Source: an uncultured Burkholderiales bacterium
Lineage (GTDB): Bacteria; Pseudomonadota; Gammaproteobacteria; Burkholderiales; Burkholderiaceae_C
DNA length: 64,000 nt
Reading direction: 5' to 3'
Assembly (NCBI GenBank): GCA_903956845.1
Contig: CAJBOO010000180.1
Coordinates: 1-64,000 of the forward strand
Shown here: piece by piece, positions 33,007 to 42,776 of the stretch
Layout of the letters: each line of letters starts with the position of its first letter
Position numbering within the stretch: the first letter of the stretch is position 1
Program-made: the position numbers and the translations under genes
The notes under the pieces: model-generated
Seen by the model: only the letters and a program-made list of their open reading frames with translations
What the model was told of the DNA's origin: nothing
Database searches by the model: none

Positions 33007-33510
33007 TCAGGGCAACTGGCCGCCGTTGAACACCGTGAAGTCGGTGTAAACCGTCTCTAAAGGAAACCGTTGCCCACGTGCATGGTCTTCGGCGCACCGG
33101 ATCAAAAGCCTGCTGCGGTGCTTGTCTTGGGTGGCATGCATCTCATCCAAACCCATCCACAGCGTGCGCACAATACCTTCGTCGAGCTGGCGTTGGGGCT
33201 CAAAGTCACCCAATGTCCCGGTGAAAGCAAACCGCAAGTAGGTGATGTCTTCGGCCGGTTCATTTGTTGAGGCGGGCTTTAAAAACCGCGACAGGTAAAT
33301 GCCGACCAAGGCAGTGGGGGTGAAATGGAAGGCCGTTTCTTCCAATACCTCGCGGACACATCCCTCGAGCGGGGATTCGCCCGGGTCCAGATGGCCAGCT
33401 GGGTTGTTGAACATCAAACCCTTAGGCGTGTGCTCTTCCACCAGCAGGTAGCGGCCATCTTTTTCGATGATGCCAGCGACAGTGACACTGGGCTTCCAAC
33501 GTGGGTTCAT
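33007..33510 (-). CDS. Nudix hydrolase (NudJ-like)
   Basis: A 167-residue nucleoside-diphosphate hydrolase starting MNPRWKPSVTVAGIIEKDGR. The Nudix box G39-x5-E45-x7-R53-E-V-L-E-E58 is intact except that the final glycine of GU is Ala60. The architecture (short N-terminal strand, then the box) resembles NudJ, which acts on thiamine pyrophosphates and nucleotides; the substrate is not certain. The long upstream extension of this frame is antisense to pntAA and is rejected. It diverges from pntAA. Confidence 0.87.
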   Translation of the reverse strand: MNPRWKPSVTVAGIIEKDGRYLLVEEHTPKGLMFNNPAGHLDPGESPLEGCVREVLEETAFHFTPTALVGIYLSRFLKPASTNEPAEDITYLRFAFTGTLGDFEPQRQLDEGIVRTLWMGLDEMHATQDKHRSRLLIRCAEDHARGQRFPLETVYTDFTVFNGGQLP

Positions 33511-33585
33511 GGTGGACAATAGGCCTTTTGATGGGTGTTTGTTGAATCTGCGATGATTCTCGCCCAGTGAGTGGAGGAGAAAACC

Positions 33586-34701
33586 ATGCTGATTGGCGTG
33601 CCTGCCGAAACCACGGCGGGCGAAACCCGTGTTGCCGTGACCCCTGAAACGGCCAAAAAAATCATTGCCCAAGGGCACCAAGTCCTGGTGCAGTCTGGCG
33701 CTGGCGTGGCTGCCAGCGTGCCCGATGCCGCTTACGAAGCCGCCGGCGCCCAGATCACCGACGCCGCGGGCGCTTTGGGTGCCGAGTTGGTGCTCAAGGT
33801 GCGTGCACCATCTGCTGCCGAATTGGCGCACATGAAGTCGGGTGCTGCCTTGGTTGGCATGCTCAACCCCTTTGACGCCGAGGGCCTGCAACGCATCGCC
33901 GCAGCGGGTGTCACCAGTTTTGCGCTGGAAGCCGCACCGCGCACCACCCGTGCCCAAAGCATGGACGTGCTCTCTAGCCAAGCCAATATCGCGGGCTATA
34001 AGGCCGTGATGATCGCGTCGGACAAATACCAAAGATTCTTCCCCATGCTGATGACCGCCGCTGGCACCGTCAAGGCTGCCCGCGTGGTGATCCTGGGTGT
34101 CGGCGTGGCAGGATTGCAAGCCATCGCCACCGCCAAGCGTTTGGGCGCGGTGATCGAAGCTTCTGACGTGCGCCCCAGCGTGAAAGAACAGGTTGAGTCC
34201 TTGGGCGCCAAGTTCATCGACGTGCCTTACGAGACCGCTGAAGAAAAAGAAGCCGCCGAAGGCGTGGGCGGCTATGCCCGCCCCATGCCACAAAGCTGGC
34301 TCGACCGCCAAAAGCTCGAGGTCGCCAAACGCGTGGCCCAGGCCGATGTGGTCATCACCACCGCCTTGATCCCTGGCCGCGCCGCACCTGTGCTGGTCAC
34401 GGAAGACATGGTCAAGTCCATGAAGCCGGGCTCGGTCATCGTCGACTTGGCCGCGCCTGCCGGTGGCAACTGCCCCTTGACCGAAGCCGGCCAAACCGTC
34501 ATCAAGCATGGCGTGACTTTGGTGGGTGAAACCAACTTACCCGCCTTGGTGGCCGCCGACGCAAGCGCACTGTATGCCCGCAACGTGTTGGATTTCCTCA
34601 AACTCGTGCTGCCCAAAGACAAGGGCTTCACTGTGGACCTCGAAGACGACATCGTGGCCGCTTGTTTGATGACCCAAGGCGGCGACGTCAAAAGGAAATA
34701 A
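33586..34701 (+). CDS. pntAA: NAD(P) transhydrogenase subunit alpha part 1 (NAD-binding dI domain)
   Basis: Cytoplasmic NAD(H)-binding domain of the proton-translocating transhydrogenase that makes NADPH. The ATG at 33586 after a GGAGG site gives 371 residues ([18 protein letters not shown]). The Rossmann motif [26 protein letters not shown] and the mobile-loop region [19 protein letters not shown] are present. This is the split, three-gene form (AA, AB, B), with the membrane part of alpha encoded separately. Confidence 0.93.
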   Translation: MLIGVPAETTAGETRVAVTPETAKKIIAQGHQVLVQSGAGVAASVPDAAYEAAGAQITDAAGALGAELVLKVRAPSAAELAHMKSGAALVGMLNPFDAEGLQRIAAAGVTSFALEAAPRTTRAQSMDVLSSQANIAGYKAVMIASDKYQRFFPMLMTAAGTVKAARVVILGVGVAGLQAIATAKRLGAVIEASDVRPSVKEQVESLGAKFIDVPYETAEEKEAAEGVGGYARPMPQSWLDRQKLEVAKRVAQADVVITTALIPGRAAPVLVTEDMVKSMKPGSVIVDLAAPAGGNCPLTEAGQTVIKHGVTLVGETNLPALVAADASALYARNVLDFLKLVLPKDKGFTVDLEDDIVAACLMTQGGDVKRK

Positions 34702-34703
34702 CC

Positions 34704-35006
34704 ATGGACCACACCATCACCAACCTCATCATCTTCGTGCTGGCCATTTACGTGGGCTACCACGTGGTCTGGAACGTCACCCCCGCGCTGCACACGCCTT
34801 TGATGGCGGTGACCAACGCGGTCTCGGCCATCATCATCGTGGGCGCCATGTTGGCCGCCGCGCTCACCGTCACCCCGCTGGGCAAAACCATGGGCGTGTT
34901 GGCCGTGGCCTTGGCGGCGGTCAATGTGTTCGGTGGCTTCTTGGTCACCCGCCGCATGCTGGAGATGTTCAAGAAAAAAGCCCCCAAGGCAGGAGCTGAC
35001 AAATGA
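34704..35006 (+). CDS. pntAB: NAD(P) transhydrogenase subunit alpha part 2 (membrane segment)
   Basis: A 100-residue membrane protein with three predicted helices ([52 protein letters not shown]). It forms part of the proton channel dII domain. The [10 protein letters not shown] motif after helix 1 is diagnostic. It begins 2 bases after pntAA and overlaps pntB by 4 bases, consistent with stoichiometric translation. Confidence 0.93.
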   Translation: MDHTITNLIIFVLAIYVGYHVVWNVTPALHTPLMAVTNAVSAIIIVGAMLAAALTVTPLGKTMGVLAVALAAVNVFGGFLVTRRMLEMFKKKAPKAGADK

Positions 35007-36451
35007 GCATGAACCTTGTGGTGCTGCTGTATTTAGTAGCCAGTATTTGTTTCATCCAAGCCCTCAAAGGCTTGTCGCATCCCACCACCTCGATCCGAGG
35101 CAATGTGTTTGGCATGACCGGCATGGCCATTGCGGTCGTGACCACGGCGGCCTTGATCTTCAACCAAGCCGGTCAGCTCGGACAAGTCGACCCCGTGCAA
35201 GGTTTGGGTTGGGTGTTGCTCGGCCTGGTGATTGGCGGCGGCGCCGGCACCGTGATGGCGCAGCGCGTCGAGATGACCAAGATGCCCGAGTTGGTTGCTT
35301 TCATGCACAGCATGATCGGCCTGGCCGCGGTGTTCATCGCCATCGCGGCGGTGGTCGAGCCCGCTGCCTTTGGCATCGTGGCGCAAGGCCTGGGCACCTT
35401 GGACATTCCCAACGGCAACCGCCTCGAGTTGTTCCTGGGTGCAGCGATTGGCGCGATCACCTTCAGTGGCTCGGTCATCGCCTTTGGCAAGCTCTCGGGC
35501 AAGTACAAGTTCCGCTTGTTCCAAGGCGCACCTGTGGTGTTCGCCGGTCAACACATGCTCAACCTGGTGATCGGCTTGGCCACCTTGGGCCTGGGCGTGT
35601 ACTTCATGGTCACGGGCAACTGGGACGCATTCTTGGTGATGCTGGCGCTGTCGTTTGTGCTGGGTGTGTTGATCATCATCCCGATCGGCGGCGCGGACAT
35701 GCCGGTGGTGGTGTCCATGCTCAACAGCTACTCCGGCTGGGCGGCGGCGGGCATTGGCTTCTCCCTCAACAACAGCATGTTGATCATCGCGGGTTCGTTG
35801 GTGGGCTCGTCTGGTGCGATCCTGAGCTACATCATGTGCAAGGCCATGAACCGCTCGTTCTTCAACGTGATCTTGGGTGGCTTCGGCGGCGAGGCTGGCA
35901 CGGCCGCGGCGGGCAGCACCGAGCAACGCCCCGTCAAGAGCGGCAGCGCCGATGACGCGGCTTACATCTTGGCCAATGCCGAGACCGTGATCATCGTCCC
36001 GGGCTATGGTTTGGCGGTGGCACGTGCCCAGCACGCGGTCAACGAATTGGCCGAGAAGCTCACGCACAAAGGTATCACCGTCAAGTACGCCATCCACCCC
36101 GTGGCTGGCCGTATGCCGGGCCACATGAACGTCTTGTTGGCCGAGGCCGAGGTGCCTTACGACCAGGTGTTCGAGATGGAAGACATCAACGGCGAATTTG
36201 GCCAGGCCGATGTGGCCATCATCTTGGGTGCCAATGACGTGGTCAACCCCGCCGCCATGATCAAGGGCTCACCGATTTACGGCATGCCGATTTTGGAGGC
36301 CTACAAAGCCAAGACCATCATCGTCAACAAACGTTCGATGGCCGCGGGTTACGCCGGCTTGGACAACGAACTGTTCTACATGGACAAAACCATGATGGTG
36401 TTTGGCGACGCGAAAAAGGTCGTCGAAGACATGGTGAAAGCGGTGGAGTGA
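35003..36451 (+). CDS. pntB: NAD(P) transhydrogenase subunit beta
   Basis: A 482-residue membrane protein with about nine helices and a C-terminal NADP(H)-binding domain. The NADP motif [15 protein letters not shown] and the segment [18 protein letters not shown] are intact, and [16 protein letters not shown] follows. It completes the pntAA-AB-B operon, converting NADH plus NADP and the proton gradient to NADPH. mtnN follows after 27 bases and may be co-transcribed. Confidence 0.95.
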   Translation: MSMNLVVLLYLVASICFIQALKGLSHPTTSIRGNVFGMTGMAIAVVTTAALIFNQAGQLGQVDPVQGLGWVLLGLVIGGGAGTVMAQRVEMTKMPELVAFMHSMIGLAAVFIAIAAVVEPAAFGIVAQGLGTLDIPNGNRLELFLGAAIGAITFSGSVIAFGKLSGKYKFRLFQGAPVVFAGQHMLNLVIGLATLGLGVYFMVTGNWDAFLVMLALSFVLGVLIIIPIGGADMPVVVSMLNSYSGWAAAGIGFSLNNSMLIIAGSLVGSSGAILSYIMCKAMNRSFFNVILGGFGGEAGTAAAGSTEQRPVKSGSADDAAYILANAETVIIVPGYGLAVARAQHAVNELAEKLTHKGITVKYAIHPVAGRMPGHMNVLLAEAEVPYDQVFEMEDINGEFGQADVAIILGANDVVNPAAMIKGSPIYGMPILEAYKAKTIIVNKRSMAAGYAGLDNELFYMDKTMMVFGDAKKVVEDMVKAVE

Positions 36452-36478
36452 GTTGACAGGTACGCCTGAGGCACGCCC

Positions 36479-37231
36479 ATGAAGCCAGTGGCCATCATGG
36501 GCGCTATGCAAGAGGAATTGGCCGGCCTCAAGCAGGCGTTGCAAGGCCTGCACACCGTCAAGTTAGGCTCGCGCCAAGTCACCACCGGTACCTGGCATGG
36601 GCACCCGGTGGTGTTGGCCCTCTCGCACATTGGCAAGGTGGCAGCAGCCACCACGGCGACCGCCTTGATTGAACGCTTTGATGTCACCGAGGTGATCTTC
36701 ACCGGCGTGGCGGGCGGTTTGGCCCCTGGGGTGAACGTGGGGGACATGGTGGTGGCCACCGAGTTCCTTCAACACGACATGGACGCTTCACCCCTGTTCC
36801 CGCCCATGGAAGTCCCTTTGTATGGCCGCGCCCATTTCCCCACCGATGTGCGCTTGACGCAAAGCCTGACCAAAGCCGCGCAAGACATATTGAAAAACCC
36901 TGGTCAATGGCTGGACCTGGATGTGCTGCACGAGTTGCATGTGCAGTCGCCCAAGGTGCATGCCGGCCTGGTGGTCAGTGGCGACCGATTCGTGTCTACC
37001 TCGGGCGAAAGCAAGGCTTTGCAGCAGCGCTTACCCAAGGCCTTGGCGGTGGAAATGGAAGGCGCTGCGGTGGCACAGGTGTGCTTTGATTACGGCGTGC
37101 CCTTTGCCGCGGTTCGCACGGTGTCAGACCGGGCAGATGACAGCGCCACCCATGATTTCGCGCGTTTCATTCACGAGGTCGCTGGGCGCTACAGCTTGGC
37201 GTTGATCGGCACCTGGCTGGGCCAGCGCTGA
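36479..37231 (+). CDS. mtnN: 5'-methylthioadenosine/S-adenosylhomocysteine nucleosidase
   Basis: Cleaves methylthioadenosine and S-adenosylhomocysteine to adenine and the thioribose, recycling methionine and removing methylation by-products. It has 250 residues. The N-terminal MGAMQEELAGL holds the catalytic Glu. VEMEGAAVAQVC and VSDRADD carry the ribose-binding Glu and the catalytic Asp. It ends 4 bases from the convergent corA. Confidence 0.93.
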   Translation: MKPVAIMGAMQEELAGLKQALQGLHTVKLGSRQVTTGTWHGHPVVLALSHIGKVAAATTATALIERFDVTEVIFTGVAGGLAPGVNVGDMVVATEFLQHDMDASPLFPPMEVPLYGRAHFPTDVRLTQSLTKAAQDILKNPGQWLDLDVLHELHVQSPKVHAGLVVSGDRFVSTSGESKALQQRLPKALAVEMEGAAVAQVCFDYGVPFAAVRTVSDRADDSATHDFARFIHEVAGRYSLALIGTWLGQR

Positions 37232-37235
37232 AGGT

Positions 37236-38222
37236 TTATTTCAGCCAACCGCGCTTGCGGAAATACCACATAGGCACCACCGCACTGGCGGCCATCAAGG
37301 CCACCGCAAAGCCATACCCATACTCCCATTGGATCTCAGGCATGAACTGGAAGTTCATGCCGTAAACGCTGGCGATCAAGGTAGGCGGCAGCAATGCCAC
37401 ACTGGCCACCGAGAAGATCTTGATGATCTTGTTTTGGTTGATGTTAATGAAACCAACGGTGGCATCCATCAAGAAGTTGATCTTGTCAAACAGGAACGCC
37501 GTGTGGCTGTCCAGCGAGTCGATGTCACGCAAAATTTGACGTGCATCCTCGAACTGTTCGGTATCGAGCATGCGCAAACGCATGGCAAAACTCAAGGCGC
37601 GGCGGGTGTCCATCATGTTGCGGCGAATGCGGCCATTCAAATCCTCTTGGCGGGCAATTTCGCCCAGCACTTCGCCGGCCAGTGCGTCGGTCACATCGCC
37701 CGACAACACCATCTTGCTGACTTTTTCGAGTTCGTCGTAAATGCCCTCTAAGGTGTCGGCGGAATACTCTGCATCGGCGGAAAAGAGTTCAAGCAACACA
37801 TCTTTGGCGTCTTCAATCAAGCCGGGGGCGCGGCGAGCTCGCAGTCGCAACAAGCGAAACACCGGCAGGTCTTCATCGTGGATGGAGAACAAGACCCCGT
37901 GGCTTTTGAACGCATCGTTGTGCTGGTTCAAGATGAACGCCACGCGTACCGCACGAGGGTCGTCAGGGTCGGCGATCAAAAAGTCAGAGCGGATGTGCAG
38001 TTCGCCGTTGTCCTCTTCGTAGAAACGCGCAGACTCCTCGATGTCCTCGTCCATCGCGTCTTCAGGGATGGTCACCCCAAAGTGCTGGCTGATCCAGCGT
38101 TTTTCTTCGGGCGTGGGCGACTCCAGGTCTACCCAGATCGGTTGGAATTGGGAAAGCTCTTCTTGTGAAGAGATTTCTTCTTGAAACAAGCGGCCATTGG
38201 CCAGCGAAAAAATGTTGAGCAT
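37236..38222 (-). CDS. corA: Magnesium/cobalt transporter CorA
   Basis: Homopentameric divalent-cation channel of 328 residues. A large cytoplasmic domain rich in Glu/Asp is followed by two C-terminal helices. The selectivity motif YGMNF lies between them (SVYGMNFQFMPEIQW), and the chain ends in a basic tail (FRKRGWLK). It is oriented against mtnN and diverges from the MFS gene across about 207 bases. No magnesium-responsive leader is recognisable. Confidence 0.93.
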   Translation of the reverse strand: MLNIFSLANGRLFQEEISSQEELSQFQPIWVDLESPTPEEKRWISQHFGVTIPEDAMDEDIEESARFYEEDNGELHIRSDFLIADPDDPRAVRVAFILNQHNDAFKSHGVLFSIHDEDLPVFRLLRLRARRAPGLIEDAKDVLLELFSADAEYSADTLEGIYDELEKVSKMVLSGDVTDALAGEVLGEIARQEDLNGRIRRNMMDTRRALSFAMRLRMLDTEQFEDARQILRDIDSLDSHTAFLFDKINFLMDATVGFININQNKIIKIFSVASVALLPPTLIASVYGMNFQFMPEIQWEYGYGFAVALMAASAVVPMWYFRKRGWLK

Positions 38223-38429
38223 GGCAATCTCAGTGCTGAAGTGAGCGGGTCAAAAGGGTTGAGGTGCGCTTTCGACTCGGCTCGGCTGGATGCCGGAGTG
38301 AATCGAAAGCTACCGACTAGGGTAGGTTTCCAAGGATGACTCCATCTGTAGCGATGTTGGAATTATGGCACCGCAACATATCAAGGGCTCGACTGTTAGA
38401 GTCCATGGGTTTTCTCTGTCAGATCCTCC
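38223..38429. other. Spacer between divergent corA and MFS transporter genes
   Basis: This 207-base intergenic region has no gene and no clear promoter boxes, hairpin or repeat that I can support. It must hold the promoters of both flanking genes. Confidence 0.5.
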
Positions 38430-39668
38430 ATGCACACCACCTTGACGCCACGCCGCGAACACTGGCTGTTATTGACCTTGGCCGGTATCCAGTTCACCCA
38501 CATCGTGGACTTCATGATCATGATGCCCCTGGGGCCGCAACTCACCGCCTTGTTTGCCATCACCGATGCCGAGTTTGGCTTGCTGGTCTCGGCCTATACC
38601 TTTGCCGCAGGTGCAGCGGGCCTGTTGGCCGCTTCCTTTGTCGACCGATTTGAGCGCAAGCGCTTGTTGCTGTGGCTCTACCTGATGTTTGGCTTAACCA
38701 CCCTAGGCTGCGCTTGGGCCCCCAGCTATGGCTGGCTGATGAGCGCTCGGATCGCAGCAGGCGTTTTTGGCGGCATCTTGTCGGCCATGACGCAAACCAT
38801 CATTGGCGATGTGATCCCGTTCAACCGCCGCGGCCGCGCAACGGGTTTTGTCATGACCGCCTTTGCCATGGCCAGCGTGGTGGGCGTTCCCAGTGGTTTG
38901 TTTTTAGCCAACCATGGGGGGTGGCACATGTCGTTCTTGGCGATCGCGGTGATGTGCACCTTGATCGGGGGCATGGCGTTGCTGAGCCTGCCACGCTTGA
39001 GTGCCCACATGGCGCAGGCTCGGGGACAACACGTGTTGTTTGCCATCCGTGAGGTGTTGGCTGATGCCAACCACCGCAGGGCTTTGTATCTGTCCGCGGC
39101 CATGATGTTTGCGGGCTTCACCATCATCCCCTACATCACGATTTACACCCAAGCCAACCACGTGTTGCTGCCCAGTGAAATTCCCTACATTTACCTGTGT
39201 GGCGGCGTGGTCACTTTCTTTTCCTCGCGTTGGGTGGGTGGTTTGACGGACCGCATCGGTAAACGTCTTTTGTTTCAGCGCATGGTCTTGTTGGCCATGG
39301 TCCCCATGACCTTGACCACACTCATGCAGCCCATGCCCTTGTTTTGGGTACTGCTGATCTCCACCAGTTTTTTCTTCACCATGAACGGGCGCATGATCCC
39401 TGGCATGGCCTTGTTGACCTCTGCGGCTGTGCCCCAGTTTCGAGGCACTTTCATGGCATTGAATGGCGCGGTCCAGTCGGTGTCGATTGGGCTGGCTTCG
39501 TGGGTAGGGGGCATGCTGATCCAGCGCAATGACCAAGGCCAGGTCACGCACTATTGGCTGTGTGCACTGGCAGGCATGGCGGCTTCGTTGCTGGCCTACC
39601 GATTGGCCAGCCGGGTAAAGGTGCACACGGCTGAGCCCGCGCAGGCAATGCCTGCCGAAGCGGGTTAA
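38430..39668 (+). CDS. MFS transporter (DHA1-like, probable drug or sugar efflux)
   Basis: A 412-residue permease with about 12 predicted helices. The helix 2-3 loop motif is seen as FVDRFERKRLLL, a variant of the MFS signature G-x-x-x-D-R-x-G-R-R. Helix 1 carries IVDFMIMMPLGPQL, typical of the DHA1 efflux group. The central loop spans about residues 190-210. The substrate is unknown, and no regulator gene is adjacent. A short GC-rich tail ends the protein. Confidence 0.85.
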   Translation: MHTTLTPRREHWLLLTLAGIQFTHIVDFMIMMPLGPQLTALFAITDAEFGLLVSAYTFAAGAAGLLAASFVDRFERKRLLLWLYLMFGLTTLGCAWAPSYGWLMSARIAAGVFGGILSAMTQTIIGDVIPFNRRGRATGFVMTAFAMASVVGVPSGLFLANHGGWHMSFLAIAVMCTLIGGMALLSLPRLSAHMAQARGQHVLFAIREVLADANHRRALYLSAAMMFAGFTIIPYITIYTQANHVLLPSEIPYIYLCGGVVTFFSSRWVGGLTDRIGKRLLFQRMVLLAMVPMTLTTLMQPMPLFWVLLISTSFFFTMNGRMIPGMALLTSAAVPQFRGTFMALNGAVQSVSIGLASWVGGMLIQRNDQGQVTHYWLCALAGMAASLLAYRLASRVKVHTAEPAQAMPAEAG

Positions 39669-39696
39669 CGCTTAAGACCACGCCTTTCAGTTCTTT

Positions 39697-39712
39697 TGGG
39701 CACGCGTTTGCT
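39697..39712 (+). promoter_or_regulatory. Possible sigma-54 promoter upstream of hpf
   Basis: TGG-N10-GCT (39697-39712) matches the invariant GG/GC spacing of sigma-54 promoters and the TTGCT end of the -12 element, but not the CACG part of the -24 box. Transcription would begin near 39724. A possible long stem CACCTGT/ACAGGTG (39742-39748 with 39780-39786) lies in the resulting leader. The evidence is weak without footprinting. Confidence 0.3.
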
Positions 39713-39804
39713 TTTTTGGGCGACTGGGTGCATAGTGGAATCACCTGTCTTGGTTCAGGCGTGTGGCTTGAGTCAGCGCACAGGTGCTTTACTGGAGGGT
39801 TCGT

Positions 39805-40140
39805 ATGAATTTAACGATCAGCGGTCACCACCTTGAAGTCACGCCTGCTTTGCGTGGCTACGTCACCCAGAAACTCGACCGCATCACGCGACATTTCGAC
39901 CAAGTCGTTGATGTGCGCGTGCTCTTGTCGGTGGAGAAGCAAAAAGAAAAAGAAGGGCGACAGCGGGCAGAATGCAACATCCACGTCAAAGGCAGCGATC
40001 TGTTTGCCGAATGCGCACACGAAGACTTGTATGCCGCTGTGGATGAACTGGTGGACATCCTCGATCGGCAAGTGGTGAAACACAAAACCCGCTTGCAAGA
40101 CCACCACCATGTGAGCCCCAAACGCGAATACATCAACTGA
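39805..40140 (+). CDS. hpf: Ribosome hibernation-promoting factor / ribosome-associated inhibitor (HPF/YfiA family)
   Basis: Short-form HPF/RaiA protein that binds the 30S decoding channel in stationary phase. The start at 39805 after TGGAGG gives 111 residues ([20 protein letters not shown]). The conserved [20 protein letters not shown] and the [17 protein letters not shown] helix are present. In many proteobacteria this gene lies just after rpoN; here it heads a group with ptsN and hprK while rpoN is 23 kb to the right. A terminator follows. Confidence 0.93.
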   Translation: MNLTISGHHLEVTPALRGYVTQKLDRITRHFDQVVDVRVLLSVEKQKEKEGRQRAECNIHVKGSDLFAECAHEDLYAAVDELVDILDRQVVKHKTRLQDHHHVSPKREYIN

Positions 40141-40160
40141 TCACCCCACCCCAACCCACA

Positions 40161-40186
40161 ACCGCCTGCCCGTCAGGCGGTTTTTT
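40161..40186 (+). terminator. Rho-independent terminator after hpf
   Basis: CCGCCTG (40162-40168) pairs with CAGGCGG (40174-40180) around CCCGT, with an additional A-T pair, followed by T6 (40181-40186). It separates hpf from ptsN-hprK transcription. Confidence 0.93.
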
Positions 40187-40194
40187 CATGGTAT

Positions 40195-40255
40195 TTTTGT
40201 AATTATTTATAACTAAATATTAACCCTAGCTTGACACCTTTTCTGGGTGCATAAT
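40195..40255 (+). promoter_or_regulatory. AT-rich promoter region of ptsN-hprK
   Basis: An unusually AT-rich stretch (40195-40222) precedes a perfect TTGACA (40231-40236) and a CATAAT box (40250-40255). The two boxes are only 13 bases apart, shorter than usual, so either the promoter uses a different pairing or an activator is involved. The AT-rich part resembles an UP element. ptsN begins 13 bases after the -10 candidate. Confidence 0.45.
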
Positions 40256-40267
40256 CAGCCCCCAATC

Positions 40268-40735
40268 ATGAACAGACTCGCTGCCATCTTGCCGACTGCA
40301 CAAGCCCTTGTGCAGGTAGACGCCACCAGCAAAAAACGCGCTTTTGAGGAGGCCGGTTTGCTGTTTGAAAACCTGCATGGCTTGAACCGTGCAATGGTCG
40401 CTGACAGTTTGTTTGCCCGTGAGCGTTTAGGTTCCACGGGTTTGGGCTACGGCGTGGCCATTCCCCACGGGCGCATCAAAGGCATGAAGTCCCCCTTGGC
40501 TGCGGTGTTTCGTCTGCGCGAGCCCATTGGTTTTGACTCGCCCGACGAAAAACCGGTCAGCTTGATGATTTTCTTGCTGGTCCCTGAAGCCTCTACCCAA
40601 AAGCACCTGGAAATCCTGTCTGAAATCGCCGAAATGCTCAGCGATGCCATGCTGCGCGACAAGCTCAAAGCCTGCAACGACGCCACAGAGCTGCATGGCT
40701 TGATCAGCCGTTGGCAATCGATCCAAACCGTTTGA
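40268..40735 (+). CDS. ptsN: PTS IIA-like nitrogen regulatory protein PtsN (EIIA-Ntr)
   Basis: Regulatory phosphocarrier of the nitrogen PTS; it affects potassium and carbon/nitrogen balance in other proteobacteria. The ATG at 40268 gives 155 residues. The phosphorylatable His67 is in [16 protein letters not shown] seven codons upstream is open but lies over the -10 region. It is followed 10 bases later by hprK. EI-Ntr (PtsP) and NPr genes are not in the window, so phosphate may come from HPr and EI at 30.9-33.0 kb. Confidence 0.92.
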   Translation: MNRLAAILPTAQALVQVDATSKKRAFEEAGLLFENLHGLNRAMVADSLFARERLGSTGLGYGVAIPHGRIKGMKSPLAAVFRLREPIGFDSPDEKPVSLMIFLLVPEASTQKHLEILSEIAEMLSDAMLRDKLKACNDATELHGLISRWQSIQTV

Positions 40736-40745
40736 TTTTCCCGCT

Positions 40746-41705
40746 TTGAAACCCACCGCCATCAGCGCAGATGTCTTGTTCGAGGACTTCAGGCAGAAGC
40801 TGGGTTTGCAATGGGCAGCGGGTCAAGGTGCATCAGAGCGTCACTTTGACGAAGTGGCTGTGCGCATGGCCCGCTCAGGCGCCGATTTGGTCGGCTACCT
40901 CAACTACATCCATCCCTACCGTTTGCAAGTGCTGGGTGAGCGTGAAATCGCCTACTTGCAAGACTGCGAGCCAGCGGTCACCGAGCGACGCATTGACCGC
41001 ATCGTGACCTTGGAGCCGCCTGTCTTGGTGGTGGCCGATGGGCAAACGCCGCCCCCCTCCTTGCTGACTTTGTGCGAGAAAGCTCAGATCCCATTGTTCA
41101 TGACCGATGAGTCGGCCGCCTTCGTGATCGATGTGTTTCGTGCCTACCTGTCCAAGCACTTTGCCGATCGGCTCACCCTTCATGGTGTGTTCCTTGACAT
41201 CTTGGGCATGGGCGTACTGATCACTGGCGAGTCTGGCTTGGGCAAAAGCGAGTTGGGCCTGGAGTTGATTTCACGTGGCCATGGCCTGGTGGCCGATGAC
41301 GCGGTGGACCTGTACCGCATCAACCAAACCATCATTGAGGGGCGCTGCCCAGCGTTGCTGCAAAACTTGCTCGAGGTGCGTGGCATTGGTTTGCTCGACA
41401 TCCAAGCCATTTTTGGGGAAACCGCGGTGCGTCGAAAAATGCGCCTGAAGTTGATCGTGCATTTGGTGCGCAAAGAAACCTTAGAGCGCGATTACGAGCG
41501 CTTGCCGCATGAACCCTTGATACAGGATGTACTGGGCATCGGTGTGCGCAAGGTGGTGATCCAGGTGGTTGCCGGGCGCAACATCGCGGTGTTGGTGGAA
41601 GCTGCAGTGCGCAACACGATTTTGCAGTTGCGCGGCATCGACACCTATGAGAAATTTGTCGAGCGCCATCGGCAAGCGATGAGCAGCAACCCATCTGACG
41701 ATTGA
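40746..41705 (+). CDS. hprK: HPr kinase/phosphorylase
   Basis: Bifunctional enzyme that phosphorylates or dephosphorylates HPr on Ser46. It has 319 residues with a TTG start. The Walker A loop GESGLGKS is at 161-168, His146 is in [10 protein letters not shown], and the family signature [12 protein letters not shown] is at 208-219. Its likely substrate is the HPr encoded at 30964-31233, whose Ser46 is conserved. Gram-negative HprK is known with ptsN in betaproteobacteria. It converges on fur with a 6-base gap; the rapZ gene often found next is absent here. Confidence 0.93.
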   Translation: MKPTAISADVLFEDFRQKLGLQWAAGQGASERHFDEVAVRMARSGADLVGYLNYIHPYRLQVLGEREIAYLQDCEPAVTERRIDRIVTLEPPVLVVADGQTPPPSLLTLCEKAQIPLFMTDESAAFVIDVFRAYLSKHFADRLTLHGVFLDILGMGVLITGESGLGKSELGLELISRGHGLVADDAVDLYRINQTIIEGRCPALLQNLLEVRGIGLLDIQAIFGETAVRRKMRLKLIVHLVRKETLERDYERLPHEPLIQDVLGIGVRKVVIQVVAGRNIAVLVEAAVRNTILQLRGIDTYEKFVERHRQAMSSNPSDD

Positions 41706-41711
41706 TTCGCC

Positions 41712-42143
41712 TTAACCGGCTTCTTTGAAAGGGCAGGGCTTGCGGGTGCAGTGGGCATAGAGACTCAAGGCATGGTCCGCAATCTCAAAGCCCTTGGACA
41801 AAGCAATGTCGTGCTGCCGACGTTCGATTTCAGCGTCAAAAAATTCTTCCACACGACCGCAATCCAGACACACCAAATGGTCATGGTGTTGTCCTTCATT
41901 GAGTTCGTAAACCGCTTTGCCGCTTTCGAATTGGCTGCGGGTGAGCAACCCCGCTTGTTCAAACTGCATCAAGACCCGGTAAATCGTGGCCAAACCGATG
42001 TCTGCACGCTCTTGTAAAACCAGGCGGTAGACATCCTCGGCGCTCATGTGTCGCTGCTGGCTTTTTTGGAACAATTCCAAAATCGTCAAGCGGGGCACGG
42101 TGGCTTTCAAACCGGTATTTTTCAAATCACCAATGGACTGCAT
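41712..42143 (-). CDS. fur: Ferric uptake regulator Fur
   Basis: Iron-dependent repressor of iron uptake genes. The start at 42143 gives 143 residues ([25 protein letters not shown]). The winged helix includes the [14 protein letters not shown] recognition region. The metal site [11 protein letters not shown] with its CxxC is present, and the C-terminal CTRKPCPF gives the second cysteine pair. It diverges from bamE, with a 78-base spacer; no Fur box is clearly visible there. Confidence 0.94.
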   Translation of the reverse strand: MQSIGDLKNTGLKATVPRLTILELFQKSQQRHMSAEDVYRLVLQERADIGLATIYRVLMQFEQAGLLTRSQFESGKAVYELNEGQHHDHLVCLDCGRVEEFFDAEIERRQHDIALSKGFEIADHALSLYAHCTRKPCPFKEAG

Positions 42144-42221
42144 GTTGACCTTTCGCATCCAAGGGCTTCGCGCAAAACCCATCGTTACAATGGTTTCATC
42201 ATAGCCTGCTTGACCTCGATC
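42144..42221. promoter_or_regulatory. Divergent fur / bamE promoter region
   Basis: Candidate -10 boxes are TACAAT (42186-42191, plus strand, for bamE) and TATGAT (42198-42203 read on the minus strand, for fur). No good -35 element accompanies either. The close, overlapping arrangement suggests that one regulator could affect both. Confidence 0.35.
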
Positions 42222-42770
42222 ATGAATCATTTGCGACTCCTTCTGGCCCGCGGCTGGACACTTGTGCTTGCAGGCTTGTTGGCTGCTTGTTCCACCATCG
42301 ACGACCCGGTAGCCAATGCACTGCACAAAGTCACCCCCTACCGGGTTGAAGTGGTTCAAGGCAATTTCGTCTCCAAAGAACAGGTTCAGGCCTTGCGGCC
42401 AGGCATGAGCCGCAACCAAGTCAAAGACATCTTGGGAACGCCCTTGATTGCCAGCGTGTTTCATGCCGACCGTTGGGATTACGCTTTCACCATTCGGCGC
42501 AAAGGCACGGCCCCCCAGCAACGCAAGCTGTCGGTGTTTTTCAACAAAGACGGGTTTGAGCGTGTCGACGCGCAAGACTTGCCCAGCGAGGCCGAGTTCG
42601 CCGAACGCATTGCTGTGCCAGAAGACCGCAAAGCCGTGCCGCGTTTGCAAGCCACCCCTGCCGAGTTGGACAAATTCCGCAAAACCGCACCAAGCAGCGA
42701 ATCAGCGGCGGTCACCCAGTCCGATCAGCCTCGCAAAAATTACCCTCCCTTAGAACCCAACACGCGATAG
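42222..42770 (+). CDS. bamE: Outer membrane protein assembly factor BamE (SmpA/OmlA lipoprotein)
   Basis: Outer-membrane lipoprotein of the BAM complex that inserts beta-barrels. The start at 42222 gives 182 residues. A lipoprotein signal peptide ends in LLAAC with Cys23 as the lipidation site. The SmpA/OmlA fold is recognisable from [36 protein letters not shown] and [11 protein letters not shown]. An extended C-terminal tail (about 60 residues) is Pro/Ser/Gln-rich. dapB begins 6 bases later. Divergent from fur. Confidence 0.93.
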   Translation: MNHLRLLLARGWTLVLAGLLAACSTIDDPVANALHKVTPYRVEVVQGNFVSKEQVQALRPGMSRNQVKDILGTPLIASVFHADRWDYAFTIRRKGTAPQQRKLSVFFNKDGFERVDAQDLPSEAEFAERIAVPEDRKAVPRLQATPAELDKFRKTAPSSESAAVTQSDQPRKNYPPLEPNTR

Positions 42771-42776
42771 AACGCC

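Noticed and set aside
33511-34509. N-terminal extension of the Nudix frame over pntAA
   Set aside because: The extension is antisense to the pntAA Rossmann domain; the Nudix protein has a natural ATG at 33510 and normal length from there.
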